Positions 30,373-40,060 of a stretch of 64,000 bases of DNA are shown piece after piece. The notes below the pieces were generated by a model. It saw only the letters and a program-made list of their open reading frames with translations, searched no databases and was not told where the DNA came from. The number at the start of each line of letters is the position of its first letter. Position 1 is the stretch's first letter. A program made the position numbers and the translations under genes. Origin of the DNA: Microbacterium sp. W4I20 (GTDB lineage Bacteria; Actinomycetota; Actinomycetes; Actinomycetales; Microbacteriaceae); the NCBI RefSeq assembly GCF_030816505.1, contig NZ_JAUSYB010000001.1, forward strand, positions 3,100,001 to 3,164,000, given 5' to 3'.

Positions 30373-30944
30373 ACCGTCTCGTCGATCGGACGGCGAACCC
30401 GCGGGGCGACCTCGCGCTGCTGCAGGACCTCGGGCAGGCTCTCGATGTCGCCGAACTCGCCGACGGCGATGACGGTCATCGGAGCGAAGCGAGGCTCGAG
30501 GTCGGCGAACTCGCGCACGACCTCGGCGTCGAAACCGCTCATCTGGTGCACGAGGAGACCGTCGTGGTGGGCCTGCACCGAGAAGTGGGCGACGGCCTGA
30601 CCGAGGTCGTAGGCCGCGTGGGTGATCGGCGTGCCGTCGGCCGTCGCCGTCTCGGCGACCGCGACGACGAGCACGGCGGCGTTCCCCGCCCACGCCTGGT
30701 TGAAGCCCATCAGCGCGTTTACGACCTGCGCGTGCAGTGCGGTGCCGCGGCGGGCGACGATGAAGCGCCACGGCTGCGAGTTGTTCGCGGACGGGCTCCA
30801 GCGTGCGGCCTCGAGGGCGGTGGCGAGCTTCGCCTCGTCGATCGCGTGCTGCGCGTCGTAGGCGCGGGGGCTCCAGCGGCCGGCGAGGATGTCGAGGACG
30901 GGGTGCTCGGTCGGTGCGGTGCGATCGATGACGGGAGTGCTCAC
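30357..30944 (-). CDS. Nitroreductase family protein
   Basis: This 195-residue protein has the FMN-binding pattern RWSPRAYDAQHAI near residue 22, ARWSPSANNSQPWRF near 47 and the middle stretch QAVAHFSVQAHHDGL. Such enzymes reduce nitro compounds, quinones or enones with NAD(P)H. I chose GTG30944 because earlier residues are not conserved in style and AAAGG lies upstream. It shares its upstream region with nothing divergent; the LysR gene lies 94 bases further on the same strand. The substrate is unknown. Confidence 0.85.
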   Translation of the reverse strand: MSTPVIDRTAPTEHPVLDILAGRWSPRAYDAQHAIDEAKLATALEAARWSPSANNSQPWRFIVARRGTALHAQVVNALMGFNQAWAGNAAVLVVAVAETATADGTPITHAAYDLGQAVAHFSVQAHHDGLLVHQMSGFDAEVVREFADLEPRFAPMTVIAVGEFGDIESLPEVLQQREVAPRVRRPIDETVILSA

Positions 30945-31038
30945 GGGAGTGCCTTTCGGAGGGAGTGGATCGGACTCCTTCGTCCGGCGTACAGGGATCA
31001 GAACAGATGCATGCGCATGAATATTCCGCGCCGCGCGA

Positions 31039-31947
31039 TCACTCCGCCAGATTGACGGATGCCGCATCGGCGAGCGCTCGTCGGACGGCCTTGATCGATG
31101 GGGCATCCGCCGACACTCGGCGCGCCGAGGAGAAGATCTCCCGCCGCGGCGCCAGGGGGAGCGGCGTCAGATCGACCGTCGGGGTGTCGCCCGCCCAGAC
31201 GAGCTCCGGCAGCAGCCCGACGGCGAGCCCCGCGTGGATGAGCCGCACGTGCGCGGTGAGGTCGGCGATCTCGAAGCGCACGTCGGGTTCGAAGCCCGCG
31301 GTGCGGCAGAGCTGCTCGGCCCAGGCCCGGGACGCCGTGCCCGCCGGCTCGAGCACCCAGGGCTCGTCGCGGGTGGACCACAGGGCGGCGACGGCATCCG
31401 CTGCTCCCGGCGTCCCCGGCCGCCGCGCCAGGGCGATCGCGTCGTGCGCGAGCACCACCCTGTCGAGGTCGGCGTGGATCGGCCGCGTGCGTCCGGGATA
31501 CTGCTCGGCGAGGATCAGGTCGAAGTCGCGGCTCGAGACGCCGACGAGTCCGGTCTCCGGATCGGACTCGGTCACCTGCACGCGAAGGGCCGGATGCCGT
31601 CGCGCCAGGGCGTCGAGGGCGCCGGGCAGCAGCGAGTGGGCGGTGGACTGGAAGACCGCGATGTGCACCGTGCCGGTGACCTCGGTGAGCGATTCCGCGA
31701 CCGCGACCTCGGCATGCTCCAGCTGGTCGAGGATGCCGATGGCCTGCGCGACCAGCACGTTCCCCTGCGGCGTGAACTGCACGCCGCGGCCCACGCGGCG
31801 CAGTAGTGGCACACCGACATCGCGCTCCAGCGCGCTCAACTGCTGCGACACGGAGGCCTTGCTGTACGACAGGGCATCGGCGACCGCGGAGAGGGTTCCG
31901 CGGCGCGACAGCTCCACCAGCATCCGCAGGCGATTGACGTCGAGCAC
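31039..31947 (-). CDS. LysR family transcriptional regulator
   Basis: This 302-residue protein has a LysR winged helix at residues 1-60 (GTLSAVADALSYSKASVSQQLSALE, split here as a typical helix-turn-helix) and a periplasmic-binding-like effector domain. The start is GTG31947. It is divergent from putA, with inverted repeats between them, so control of proline use is likely. LysR regulators usually activate the divergent gene when bound to a substrate or product. The final residues, ASVNLAE, fall near the nitroreductase upstream region. Confidence 0.87.
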   Translation of the reverse strand: MLDVNRLRMLVELSRRGTLSAVADALSYSKASVSQQLSALERDVGVPLLRRVGRGVQFTPQGNVLVAQAIGILDQLEHAEVAVAESLTEVTGTVHIAVFQSTAHSLLPGALDALARRHPALRVQVTESDPETGLVGVSSRDFDLILAEQYPGRTRPIHADLDRVVLAHDAIALARRPGTPGAADAVAALWSTRDEPWVLEPAGTASRAWAEQLCRTAGFEPDVRFEIADLTAHVRLIHAGLAVGLLPELVWAGDTPTVDLTPLPLAPRREIFSSARRVSADAPSIKAVRRALADAASVNLAE

Positions 31948-31960
31948 GACGCGTCCGTTC

Positions 31961-31989
31961 GTTCAGTGCGAGTGAACAGAACTCACTCG
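31961..31989 (+). promoter_or_regulatory. LysR-type operator between lysR and putA
   Basis: CGAGTGA (31969-31975), 7 bases, then TCACTCG (31983-31989) form a perfect inverted repeat. GTTCA...TGAAC (31961-31977) overlaps it. The layout fits a LysR recognition and activation site pair. A TTGATA at 31996 could be a putA -35, but no convincing -10 is visible. Confidence 0.55.
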
Positions 31990-32081
31990 AATCGGTTGAT
32001 AGACGGAGCCTACCGAGCGGACGGACAATGAACCAGCCGCACGCGAACCCCGGTGTGCGATCTCTCCGGAAGGCACCGCCC

Positions 32082-35000
32082 ATGTCTGTCGACGTCGACA
32101 CCACCCCGCGCACCGACACCCCCCGCACCGAGGAGGTCGCCGCCCTCGTGCAGCGCTGGCTCGCCGAGAGCGAGTCGTACCCCGTCGAGCCCGCTGCGCA
32201 GCGGCTCTCCGAGGTGCTCAAGGACCCGAACGGTCTCGCGTTCACGGTCGGGTTCGTCGACGGCGTCATGCGCCCCGAAGACCTGCGGGTCGCCGGTCGC
32301 AAGCTGGCCGAGATCTCCGAGATCACCCCGAGCCTCCTTCCCGGCTACCTGCGCGCCGCCATCAAGACCGGCGGCTTCTGGGCGCCGAAGCTCCCGGGCA
32401 TCGTCGTGCCGATCTCGCGCCGCGTGCTGCGCGCCATGGTCGGGCACCTCGTTCTCGACGCCACCCCGTCGAAGCTCGGTCCCGCGATCGCCAAGCTCCG
32501 CAAGACCGGCAACCGCCTCAACCTCAACCTGCTCGGCGAGGCCGTGCTCGGCGAGCGCGAGGCCGGCCGCCGCCTTCAGGGCACCAGCGACTTCCTCGCC
32601 CGCAACGACGTCGACTACGTGTCGATCAAGGTCTCCAGCGTCGTCAGCCAGCTGTCGATGTGGTCGTTCGACGAGGCCGTGGCCGACGTCGTCACCAAGC
32701 TCACCCCGCTGTACGAGCTCGCGGCGCGCGCGGAAGCCACGGGCAAGGCGAAGTTCATCAACCTCGACATGGAGGAGTACCGCGACCTCGACCTGACGAT
32801 CGCGGCGTTCACCAGCATCCTCGATCAGCCCGGACTCGAGAACCTCGAGGCCGGCATCGTCCTGCAGGCCTACCTCCCCGACGCGCTCGGTGCGATGCAG
32901 CACCTGCAGGAGTGGGCCGCCGCCCGTCGGGCGAAGGGCGGTGCACCCATCAAGGTGCGCGTCGTGAAGGGCGCCAACCTCGCGATGGAAGAGGTCGATG
33001 CCGCGATCCACGACTGGCCGCTCGCGACCTACGGCACCAAGCAGGACTCCGACACCAACTACAAGCGCGTGCTCGACTGGGCGATGACCCCTGAGCGCCT
33101 GGATGCCGTGCGCATCGGCGTCGCAGGACACAACCTCTTCGACATCGCGTACACCTGGCTGCTGGCGAAGTCGCGCGGCGTCACCGACGGCGCCGACCAC
33201 CTCGTCGAATACGAGATGCTCCTCGGCATGGCGACCGGTCAGGCCGCCGCCGTCCGCAAGGACGTCGGGCAGCTCCTGCTGTACACACCGGTCGTGAACC
33301 CGGCCGAGTTCGACGTCGCGATCGCCTACCTCGTGCGTCGCCTCGAGGAGAACGCCAGCCCGGAGAACTTCATGTCCGCGGTGTTCGAGCTCGCCTCGAA
33401 CCCGACCCTCCTGACGCGCGAGCGCGAGCGTTTCGAGCGCTCGCTCGCCGGCCTCGAGGCCGATCGCTCGGTTCCGGCATCCCACCGCGTGCAGAACCGC
33501 GCGGACGAGACGGTCCACGAGACCACCGGGTTCGAGAACCAGCCCGACACCGATCCCGCGCTCGCCGCGAACCGAACCTGGGGGCGCGAGATCCTCGCAC
33601 GCTCCGTCGGCACCGACCTCGGTCAAGATGCGATCGCCGCCGCCCGCATCGAGACGGATGCCGAACTCGACGCGGTCTTCGCCGCAGCCACCGCCGCCGC
33701 CGAGACGTGGGCCGCGCTGCCCGCCGCCGAGCGGGCCGCCGTGCTGCACCGCGCCGGCGACGAGCTCGCCCGTCGGCGTGGCGAGCTGATCGAGATCATG
33801 GCCCACGAAGCCGGCAAGACCATCGCCGAGGCCGACCCGGAGATCAGCGAGGCCATCGACTTCGCGCACTACTACGCCGAGCGGGCGAAGGACCTGGAGA
33901 CGATCCCCGGCGCCGAGTTCGTGCCGTCGAAGGTGACCGTGGTCACCCCGCCGTGGAACTTCCCCGTCGCGATCCCTGCCGGCGGAGTGCTGGCCGGCCT
34001 CGCCTCCGGCTCCGGCGTGATCATCAAGCCCGCCAAGCTGACCCAGCGCTGCGGCGCGGTCATGGTCGAAGCTCTCTGGGCCGCCGGGGTTCCGCGCGAC
34101 CTGCTGGCGCTCGTCGACCTCGCCTCGCGCGACCTCGGCACGCGCCTGGTGGCGAACCCCGCGGTCGACCGCCTGATCCTCACGGGCGCGTACGAGACGG
34201 CGCAGCTGTTCCGATCGTTCCGCCCCGACCTGCCGCTGCTCGCCGAGACCAGCGGCAAGAACGCGATCATCGTCACGCCGTCGGCCGACCTCGACCTCGC
34301 CGCAGCCGACGTCGCCAAGAGCGCGTTCGGGCACGCCGGGCAGAAGTGCTCCGCCGCATCCCTCGTGATCCTGGTGGGCTCGGTCGCCACCTCGAAGCGG
34401 TTCGAGCGTCAACTCGTCGACGCCGTGCGGTCGATGCGCGTCGGTCTGCCCGAGGACCCGGCCACGCAGATGGGCCCGATCATCGAGCCCGCGTCCGGCA
34501 AGCTGCTGAAGGCGCTCACCACGCTGGATCGGGGTGAGCGCTGGCTGGTCGAGCCGAAGAAGCTCGATGCCGAGGGCAAGCAGTGGACCCCGGGCGTGAA
34601 GACCGGTGTCGTCGAGGGATCCACGACGCACCTGACCGAGTTCTTCGGGCCGGTGCTCGGCATCATGCGCGCCAAGGACCTCGACGAGGCGATCCGCCTG
34701 CAGAACGCGGTGGACTACGGCCTCACGGCAGGCCTGCACTCGCTGGACTCGACCGAGGTCGCCACCTGGATCGACCGGGTCGAGGCCGGCAACCTGTACG
34801 TCAACCGCGGCATCACCGGGGCGATCGTGCAGCGGCAGCCGTTCGGCGGGTGGAAGCGCTCCGCCGTCGGCGCCGGCGCCAAGGCCGGTGGCCCGAACTA
34901 CCTCTTCGGCCTCGGTGAGTGGGTGCCGGCAGAGCTGCCCGCCGCTGCCGTCGACGCGGCCGTGCTGCCGGCAGTCGACGCCCTGATCGGCGCCGCCGCA

Positions 35001-35549
35001 TCCGAGCTGGACCCGGTCGAGTCGGCGTGGCTGCAGCGCGCCGCCGCATCCGATGAGCGGGCCTGGGTCGACGAGTTCGGCGCCGTGACCGACAAGTCGG
35101 GACTCGGGGTCGAGCGCAACCTGTTCCGCTACCGCCCGGTCGCGGTCGACGTGCGCATTGCGGAGCACGCACCGCTCGTCGACGGCATCCGCGTACTGGC
35201 AGCCGCACTCCGCAGCGGCAGCCCGTTCACGGTTTCGGCACCCGCGCTGCCGTCGCGCGTCGAGAAGGCCCTGCGCGCGCAGGGCGTGTCGGTGAAACAC
35301 GAGTCGGATGCTGCGTGGACCAAGCGCTACGCCAAGGCGCAGCGCTCCTGGCAGCGTGTGCGTCTGGTCGGCGGCGACGCCTCGGCGCTGTTCGAGGCTC
35401 TCGACGGATCGCCGGACGTCGCGGTGTGGTCGCACGCCGTCACGGGCGCGGGCCGCGTCGAGATGCTGCCGTTCCTGCACGAGCAGGCCGTGTCGATCAC
35501 GAACCACCGTTTCGGCAACCCGACGACGCTCACCGACGGCGTGATCTGA
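32082..35549 (+). CDS. putA: Bifunctional proline dehydrogenase / 1-pyrroline-5-carboxylate dehydrogenase
   Basis: This 1155-residue protein oxidises proline to glutamate in two steps. The proline dehydrogenase barrel spans about residues 80-450, with KVRVVKGANLAMEEVDAA and GVAGHNLFDIAY. The aldehyde dehydrogenase domain spans about 530-1000. It has TPPWNFPVAIPAGG near 620, the catalytic Glu in LLAETSGKNA and the catalytic Cys in GHAGQKCSAASL. There is no N-terminal ribbon-helix-helix DNA-binding domain, so this PutA is not its own repressor, which fits the divergent LysR. ATG32082 follows GGAAGG. A hairpin closes the gene. Confidence 0.95.
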   Translation: MSVDVDTTPRTDTPRTEEVAALVQRWLAESESYPVEPAAQRLSEVLKDPNGLAFTVGFVDGVMRPEDLRVAGRKLAEISEITPSLLPGYLRAAIKTGGFWAPKLPGIVVPISRRVLRAMVGHLVLDATPSKLGPAIAKLRKTGNRLNLNLLGEAVLGEREAGRRLQGTSDFLARNDVDYVSIKVSSVVSQLSMWSFDEAVADVVTKLTPLYELAARAEATGKAKFINLDMEEYRDLDLTIAAFTSILDQPGLENLEAGIVLQAYLPDALGAMQHLQEWAAARRAKGGAPIKVRVVKGANLAMEEVDAAIHDWPLATYGTKQDSDTNYKRVLDWAMTPERLDAVRIGVAGHNLFDIAYTWLLAKSRGVTDGADHLVEYEMLLGMATGQAAAVRKDVGQLLLYTPVVNPAEFDVAIAYLVRRLEENASPENFMSAVFELASNPTLLTRERERFERSLAGLEADRSVPASHRVQNRADETVHETTGFENQPDTDPALAANRTWGREILARSVGTDLGQDAIAAARIETDAELDAVFAAATAAAETWAALPAAERAAVLHRAGDELARRRGELIEIMAHEAGKTIAEADPEISEAIDFAHYYAERAKDLETIPGAEFVPSKVTVVTPPWNFPVAIPAGGVLAGLASGSGVIIKPAKLTQRCGAVMVEALWAAGVPRDLLALVDLASRDLGTRLVANPAVDRLILTGAYETAQLFRSFRPDLPLLAETSGKNAIIVTPSADLDLAAADVAKSAFGHAGQKCSAASLVILVGSVATSKRFERQLVDAVRSMRVGLPEDPATQMGPIIEPASGKLLKALTTLDRGERWLVEPKKLDAEGKQWTPGVKTGVVEGSTTHLTEFFGPVLGIMRAKDLDEAIRLQNAVDYGLTAGLHSLDSTEVATWIDRVEAGNLYVNRGITGAIVQRQPFGGWKRSAVGAGAKAGGPNYLFGLGEWVPAELPAAAVDAAVLPAVDALIGAAASELDPVESAWLQRAAASDERAWVDEFGAVTDKSGLGVERNLFRYRPVAVDVRIAEHAPLVDGIRVLAAALRSGSPFTVSAPALPSRVEKALRAQGVSVKHESDAAWTKRYAKAQRSWQRVRLVGGDASALFEALDGSPDVAVWSHAVTGAGRVEMLPFLHEQAVSITNHRFGNPTTLTDGVI

Positions 35550-35602
35550 GGGCTGATCTGAGGGGCTGTTCGGCAGCCCTGTGAGGCGCTTCTCCGGTAT
35601 AC

Positions 35603-35640
35603 CGATATGCCTGTCGGACCACGGTACGACAGGCATATCG
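35603..35640 (+). terminator. Hairpin terminator after putA
   Basis: CGATATGCCTGTCG (35603-35616) and its exact complement (35627-35640) form a 14-pair stem with a 10-base loop. It lies 54 bases after the putA stop. There is no T-run. Confidence 0.7.
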
Positions 35641-35776
35641 CGGAGTTCCGTCCGCGGGACGATGTGCGGGAAGAATGCCCCGCCGACAATGGATGACGCT
35701 GCCCTCCGCGCCGTATGCCGGTGCCGGGGGCACGCCCATGTCTGTCCGCCGTCTTGGCGCATTTCTCAGGAGTCCC

Positions 35777-36571
35777 ATGTCACCGCGCGTCACCCCCCGA
35801 TTGTGGATGGCCATCCCGGCCGTCGTCGTCACCCTCGCCCTCAGCATCGTGATCGGACCGATGATTGCCTCGGCGATCGCCCCGAAGGGCGATTTCGTGG
35901 CCTTCGGATTGATCATCATCGGCTTCGTGCTCGCCGTGACCCTGCCGGTCCTCGCCCTGCTCGGCTGGCTGCGGCCGGTGTTCTTCGAGCAGAGGCGCGT
36001 GCGCGGCATCCTTCCGACGGTCCTCGCCTTCGGCCCGGTGCTGTACATCGTCTACTGCATCGTGAGCTCGAAGTGGGACAACATTCCGATTGAGGGCGCA
36101 CTCGTCGCGATCATGTTCGCGGCGATCGCGGGCATCGGCGAAGAGCTGGCCTTCCGTGGCGTCGCCGTCATCACGCTCCGCGCGAGGCTCTCCGAGGTCT
36201 GGGTCGCCGTCATCCCCTCCGTGATCTTCGGGCTCACGCACCTCACCAACCTCGGCAGGAGCGGATTGGCGACGTCCGAGGTGCTGTACCAGGTGTTCTA
36301 CGCCGTCCTGTTCGGCTTCTCCGCCTACGCCCTCCGCCGTGTCACCGGCGGCCTCTTCATCCCGATCCTGATCCACACGCTCAACAACGGGTTCGAGAAC
36401 ATCGTGGACAGCTCCGGCGGTGGTCCCATCGCGATCCTCGTCGATGGCGCGGCTCTCCCGGACATCATCTTCATCGGCGGCCTGCTGCTCGGCACGGTCG
36501 CGATGATCCTCATCGTCCGCGACAAGACCAACGACCCCGGCCCGCTGCTGGCCGCCCCGCGCATCCGCTGA
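35777..36571 (+). CDS. CPBP family intramembrane glutamic endopeptidase
   Basis: This 264-residue membrane protein has about eight hydrophobic segments and the three CPBP motifs. These are GEELAFRG (EExxxR) near residue 122, FGLTHL with a catalytic His near 154 and HTLNN near 205. CPBP proteins cleave prenylated or other membrane substrates, and some give bacteriocin self-immunity. AGGAG lies 5 bases before ATG35777. It stands alone between two hairpins, with no bacteriocin genes nearby, so its substrate is unknown. Confidence 0.86.
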   Translation: MSPRVTPRLWMAIPAVVVTLALSIVIGPMIASAIAPKGDFVAFGLIIIGFVLAVTLPVLALLGWLRPVFFEQRRVRGILPTVLAFGPVLYIVYCIVSSKWDNIPIEGALVAIMFAAIAGIGEELAFRGVAVITLRARLSEVWVAVIPSVIFGLTHLTNLGRSGLATSEVLYQVFYAVLFGFSAYALRRVTGGLFIPILIHTLNNGFENIVDSSGGGPIAILVDGAALPDIIFIGGLLLGTVAMILIVRDKTNDPGPLLAAPRIR

Positions 36572-36597
36572 ACAGCGCTCGGGCAGCACGTGCACGA

Positions 36598-36645
36598 AGA
36601 AGCCCCCGTCACCCTGCTCGGATCGAGCGGGTGGCGGGGGCTTCT
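36598..36645. terminator. Bidirectional hairpin terminator
   Basis: AGAAGCCCCCGTCACCC (36598-36614) pairs with 36629-36645 with one T-G wobble, and the inner GCTCG-GAT-CGAGC extends the stem. It lies between two convergent genes, the CPBP protease and the ABC-2 permease, and can serve both. Confidence 0.82.
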
Positions 36646-36660
36646 CCGTACGCCGGATGC

Positions 36661-37804
36661 TCAGGCGCGCAGCGCCTCGCCGAGCTTGACCCGCGAGCCC
36701 ATGCGCAGCAGCGAGTTCTCGTAGATCTTCGCGCCGATCGCGATCGCGGCCACGCAGCTCGCGGCCAGGATCACGAGGCTCACCAGCGGCTCCCACCACT
36801 GCGCCTCGCCCACGAAGAGTCGCATCGGCATGCCGACAGGAGCCGAGAACGGCACATACGACATGATCGTCAGCACCACCGGGTTGTCGTTGAAGAAGAT
36901 GACCAGGAAGTACGGGGCCATCACCAGCATCGTGATCGGCGTCGTGGTCGAGCCGATGTCCTCCTGACGGGAGACCATGGATGCCGCGGCGGCGAACAGC
37001 GCACGCCAGCAGGACGAAGCCGAACAGGAAGAACACCGCGAACCAGATGATCGGCGCGCCGAGCATCGAGAGCACATCCCGTTGACCCGTGACGATGAGC
37101 CCGATCGTGGCGATCGCCGCCAGTGCGAGGATCTGACCCATCGCCAGGACGGTGTTGCCGATGACCTTTCCGGCGAGCAGCGTGCGGGCCGGCATGGCCG
37201 ACAGCAGCACTTCGACGACGCGGGTCTGCTTCTCCTCCACCACGCTCTGTGCGATCGTGCCGCCGAAGGTCGCGGCGGCCATCATGAAGACCAGGCCGAA
37301 GCCGATCGCGATGAAGTAGCGCAGGATCCAGGTCGTCGTGGCGGGCTCGAGGATGGTGACCTCGGGTGGTGACGAGAGCGCCGACACCAGGGAACTCGGG
37401 GCATCCTTGAGCGCGATGATCGTGATGCCGGAAGGGCCACCGCCGGGGACGATCGCCGCATCGACCTTCTCGTCCCGGACCAGCGCCTCGGCCTCGGCCT
37501 TGTCGGCGACCTCGGTCACGGTGAAGTTCGGCAGGGCGGACACCACGGAGGCGGTCTCCGAGGTCGCGGCCACCGGCGTCTTCTCGGTGGCGGCGCTCTT
37601 GCTGGCGAAGCCGCCGATCACGATGCCGGCCAGAGCGAGCAGCAGCAGGATGCCGGTGGAGATCAGGAAGGCCTTGCTGCGTAGCTTGGATCCGATCTCG
37701 CGCTCGGCGACGAGCCAGACCTGCGAAGCCTGGCCTGCGGAGCCCGTCGAAGGGCGGACGGGGGCAGGAGCCGACTGGGTTCCTGAGCTTGTCGAAGGGC
37801 TCAC
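36661..37804 (-). pseudogene. ABC-2 type transporter permease (NatB-like), frameshifted
   Basis: Read through, it is about 381 residues. It has an N-terminal membrane segment (KAFLISTGILLLLALAGIVIGG region), a large extracytoplasmic domain and five to six C-terminal segments including YFIAIGFGLVFMMAAATFGG. That layout is typical of NatB/YhaP exporters. The frame shifts by +1 near 37003, where an extra A breaks FVLLA|ALFAAAASM. The first ten or so residues come from a dispersed repeat. It is coupled by ATGA to the ATPase gene. The cargo is unknown; sodium or small-molecule export is typical for the family. Confidence 0.82.
37782..37799 (+). repeat. Dispersed repeat copy inside the ABC-2 permease 5' end
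   Basis: CCTGAGCTTGTCGAAGGG lies within the first codons of the permease gene. A weaker copy, GGAGCCCGTCGAAGGG, lies 46 bases away near 37739-37754. Both add small polar residues (STSSGTQ, RPSTGSAGQ) ahead of the conserved protein. Related copies are at 44832, 59982 and 60914. Confidence 0.65.
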
Positions 37805-38697
37805 TGGATGACCTCCTTGAAGATCTGCGCGAGGGACGGATGCTTGGGGGCGAAGCTCGCGACGTCGCCGCGGTCGACGGCGGCGCGCAGCACGCGCTGG
37901 GCGGTCTCGGGGTCGTCGGCGTCGAAGAGGGCGTACCCGCCCTCGAAGTCGACGACCGTGACTCCCGGCTCGGTGCGGAGCCAGCCGGCATCACCGGCGG
38001 AGACCAGCTCGTAGCGGCTGCCGGCGTGTTCGGCGCGCAGCGCGTCACGGGAACCGGATGCGCGGATCGTGCCGCCCGCGAGGATGACGAGGTCGTCGCA
38101 GAGACGCTCGACCACATCGAGCTGGTGGGACGAGAAGAGGATCGACGCGCCCTTCGCGGCACTGGCCTGCAGCACACCCGCGACCACGTCGACCGCGAGC
38201 GGATCGAGACCGGAGAACGGCTCGTCGAGGATCAGGACCTCGGGGTCATGGACCAGGGCGGCCGCGATCTGCGCGCGCTGCTGGTTGCCCAGCGACAGCG
38301 ACTCGATGGTGTCGCCGAGACGCTCGCCCAGACCGAGCTCGGTGAGGAGGGCGGTGGCGCGCTCGGCGGCATCCGTCTTGCTGAAGCCGTGCAGACGGGC
38401 GAGGTACACGATCTGCTCGAGCACCTTCATCTTCGGGTAGAGGCCGCGCTCCTCCGGCATGTAGCCGAAGCGCCGGCGATCCGCCGTCGTGAGCGGCGTG
38501 CCGTCGAGGTCGACCCGGCCGCCGTCCGACGAGAGCAGGCCGAGCACGATCCGCATCGTGGTGGTCTTGCCGGCGCCGTTGCCGCCGACGAAACCCGTCA
38601 GCCGTCCCGGCTCGACCGTGAAGGACACATCGTCGAGCACCAGCCGCGAGCCGTAGCTCTTGGTGATGCCCGCGAGTTCGAGCTTTCCTGTGGTCAC
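37801..38697 (-). CDS. ABC transporter ATP-binding protein
   Basis: This 298-residue ATPase has Walker A GGNGAGKTT near residue 37, the signature LSLGNQQRAQIAAAL near 128, Walker B VLILDEPFSGLDPLA near 151 and the switch His in SSHQLD. Its C-terminal tail of about 80 residues resembles NatA-type exporters. The downstream permease starts inside its stop codon (ATGA), so the two form one exporter. GTG38697 is the start used here. Confidence 0.9.
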   Translation of the reverse strand: MTTGKLELAGITKSYGSRLVLDDVSFTVEPGRLTGFVGGNGAGKTTTMRIVLGLLSSDGGRVDLDGTPLTTADRRRFGYMPEERGLYPKMKVLEQIVYLARLHGFSKTDAAERATALLTELGLGERLGDTIESLSLGNQQRAQIAAALVHDPEVLILDEPFSGLDPLAVDVVAGVLQASAAKGASILFSSHQLDVVERLCDDLVILAGGTIRASGSRDALRAEHAGSRYELVSAGDAGWLRTEPGVTVVDFEGGYALFDADDPETAQRVLRAAVDRGDVASFAPKHPSLAQIFKEVIQ

Positions 38698-38861
38698 GTC
38701 GTCTCACTCCGATCCTCTGAGCGGCGCGGGGTTCGCGCCGTGCATCGCATGCCTTCACGTTACGGAGCGCCGGATGCCGCGGCATCCCCCGTACGGCGGA
38801 CTCCGAGGGTCGGATGCCGGAAGCCGGATGCCGCGAGCCGGATTCTGAGGTCGTCGGCCTT

Positions 38862-39992
38862 TCAGCGTCGACCGGCGTGCAGCACGGTGCGTACCAGCAG
38901 TCCCGCGACCAGCGCCCAGAACGCGGCGCTGACGCCGAGCACCGAGATGCCGGATGCCGCCACGAGGAAGGTGACCACGGCGGGAATCCGCTCGCCCGGG
39001 TCGTCGATCGCCTGCTGCACCGAGGAACCGAACGCCGCGAACAGCGCGAGGCCGGCGACCGCGGGGATCACGGCTTCGGGGGCCAGGGCGACCAGCGCGG
39101 CGAAAGCGGCCGAGAACGCGCCGAGCACCAGATACGACCCGCCCGTCGAGACGCCGGCGACCCAGCGGCGCTGCGGGTCAGGGTCGGCATCCGGCGAGGC
39201 GGCGAGGGCCGCGCTGATCGCCGCGAGGTTGATCGCATGCCCGCCGGCGGGCGCACCGAGTGCCGTGCCGAGTCCGGTCACGAGCATCGCCGGCCGCCAC
39301 GGCACCTCGTAGCCGAGGCTGCGCATGATCGCGATCCCTGGCACGTTCTGCGACGCCATGGTCACGATGAACAGCGGCAGGGCGAGCCCGACCAGCGCGC
39401 CGACCGTGAACGTCGGCGCGGTGAGCTCCATCCGCGGCACGAGCAGCGCCGGGTCGACGGGCGCTCCGGCGCGGATGAGCGATACGGTCACGACCACGGC
39501 CGCGGCGACGAACGCGAGCGGCACCGCCCACCGGGGTGCGAGGCGGGCGAAGAGCAGCCAGGTGAGCACGACCGGGATGACGCCCCAGGGGTTGGCGACG
39601 ATGCCGGTGATCGGGGCCAGGCAGAGCGGGAGGAGCACGCCGGCCAGCATCGCCTGTGCGATCGACGGCGGGATGCGGGCGATCAGAGCGCCGAGCGCCG
39701 GCCACAGCGCGGTGAGCAGGATCAGCGCCGCGGTCACGAGGAAGGCGCCGACGGCCGCCGGCCATCCGCCGTCGACGGTGCCGGTCGCGACGAGCAGAGC
39801 CGCTCCCGGCGTCGACCACGCGACGGTGATCGGCATCCGATAGCGCCAGGCGAGCACGACGCACGCGAGACCCATGGTGAGGCTGACGGCGAGCAGCCCG
39901 CTGGCCGCCTGTGCGGGAGTCGCCCCGACCGCGTCGAGCCCGGTCAGCACCACCGCGAACGAGCTGGTGAAGCCGACGAGGGCCGTCACCAC
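38862..39992 (-). CDS. benE: BenE family benzoate/H+ symporter-like transporter (true start probably frameshifted)
   Basis: From GTG39992 this encodes 376 residues with about 11-12 membrane segments. BenE-like stretches include GHAINLAAISAALAASPDA and FIVTMASQNVPGIAIMRSLGY, split across residues near 215-270. The same frame stays open upstream (PSPVRILAGV, typical of the family) but has no start codon. A good leaderless start, TAGCCT six bases before ATG40035, lies one base out of frame. I infer a single surplus base between 39993 and 40032, so the real gene is probably 38862-40035. The cargo is an aromatic acid in the founding member; here it is unknown. Confidence 0.82.
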   Translation of the reverse strand: MVTALVGFTSSFAVVLTGLDAVGATPAQAASGLLAVSLTMGLACVVLAWRYRMPITVAWSTPGAALLVATGTVDGGWPAAVGAFLVTAALILLTALWPALGALIARIPPSIAQAMLAGVLLPLCLAPITGIVANPWGVIPVVLTWLLFARLAPRWAVPLAFVAAAVVVTVSLIRAGAPVDPALLVPRMELTAPTFTVGALVGLALPLFIVTMASQNVPGIAIMRSLGYEVPWRPAMLVTGLGTALGAPAGGHAINLAAISAALAASPDADPDPQRRWVAGVSTGGSYLVLGAFSAAFAALVALAPEAVIPAVAGLALFAAFGSSVQQAIDDPGERIPAVVTFLVAASGISVLGVSAAFWALVAGLLVRTVLHAGRR

Positions 39993-40060
39993 CCCGGCCA
40001 GGATGCGGACGGGAGAGGGGAGCGGCGCCGGGCATCCTCAGAGGCTATCGCGGGGCGGGG

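Noticed and set aside
32010..35762. A very long open frame on the minus strand opposite putA
   Set aside because: High GC removes stop codons from antisense frames. Its translation is low-complexity (rich in Arg, Gly, Val, His) with no domain, while putA on the other strand is unmistakable.
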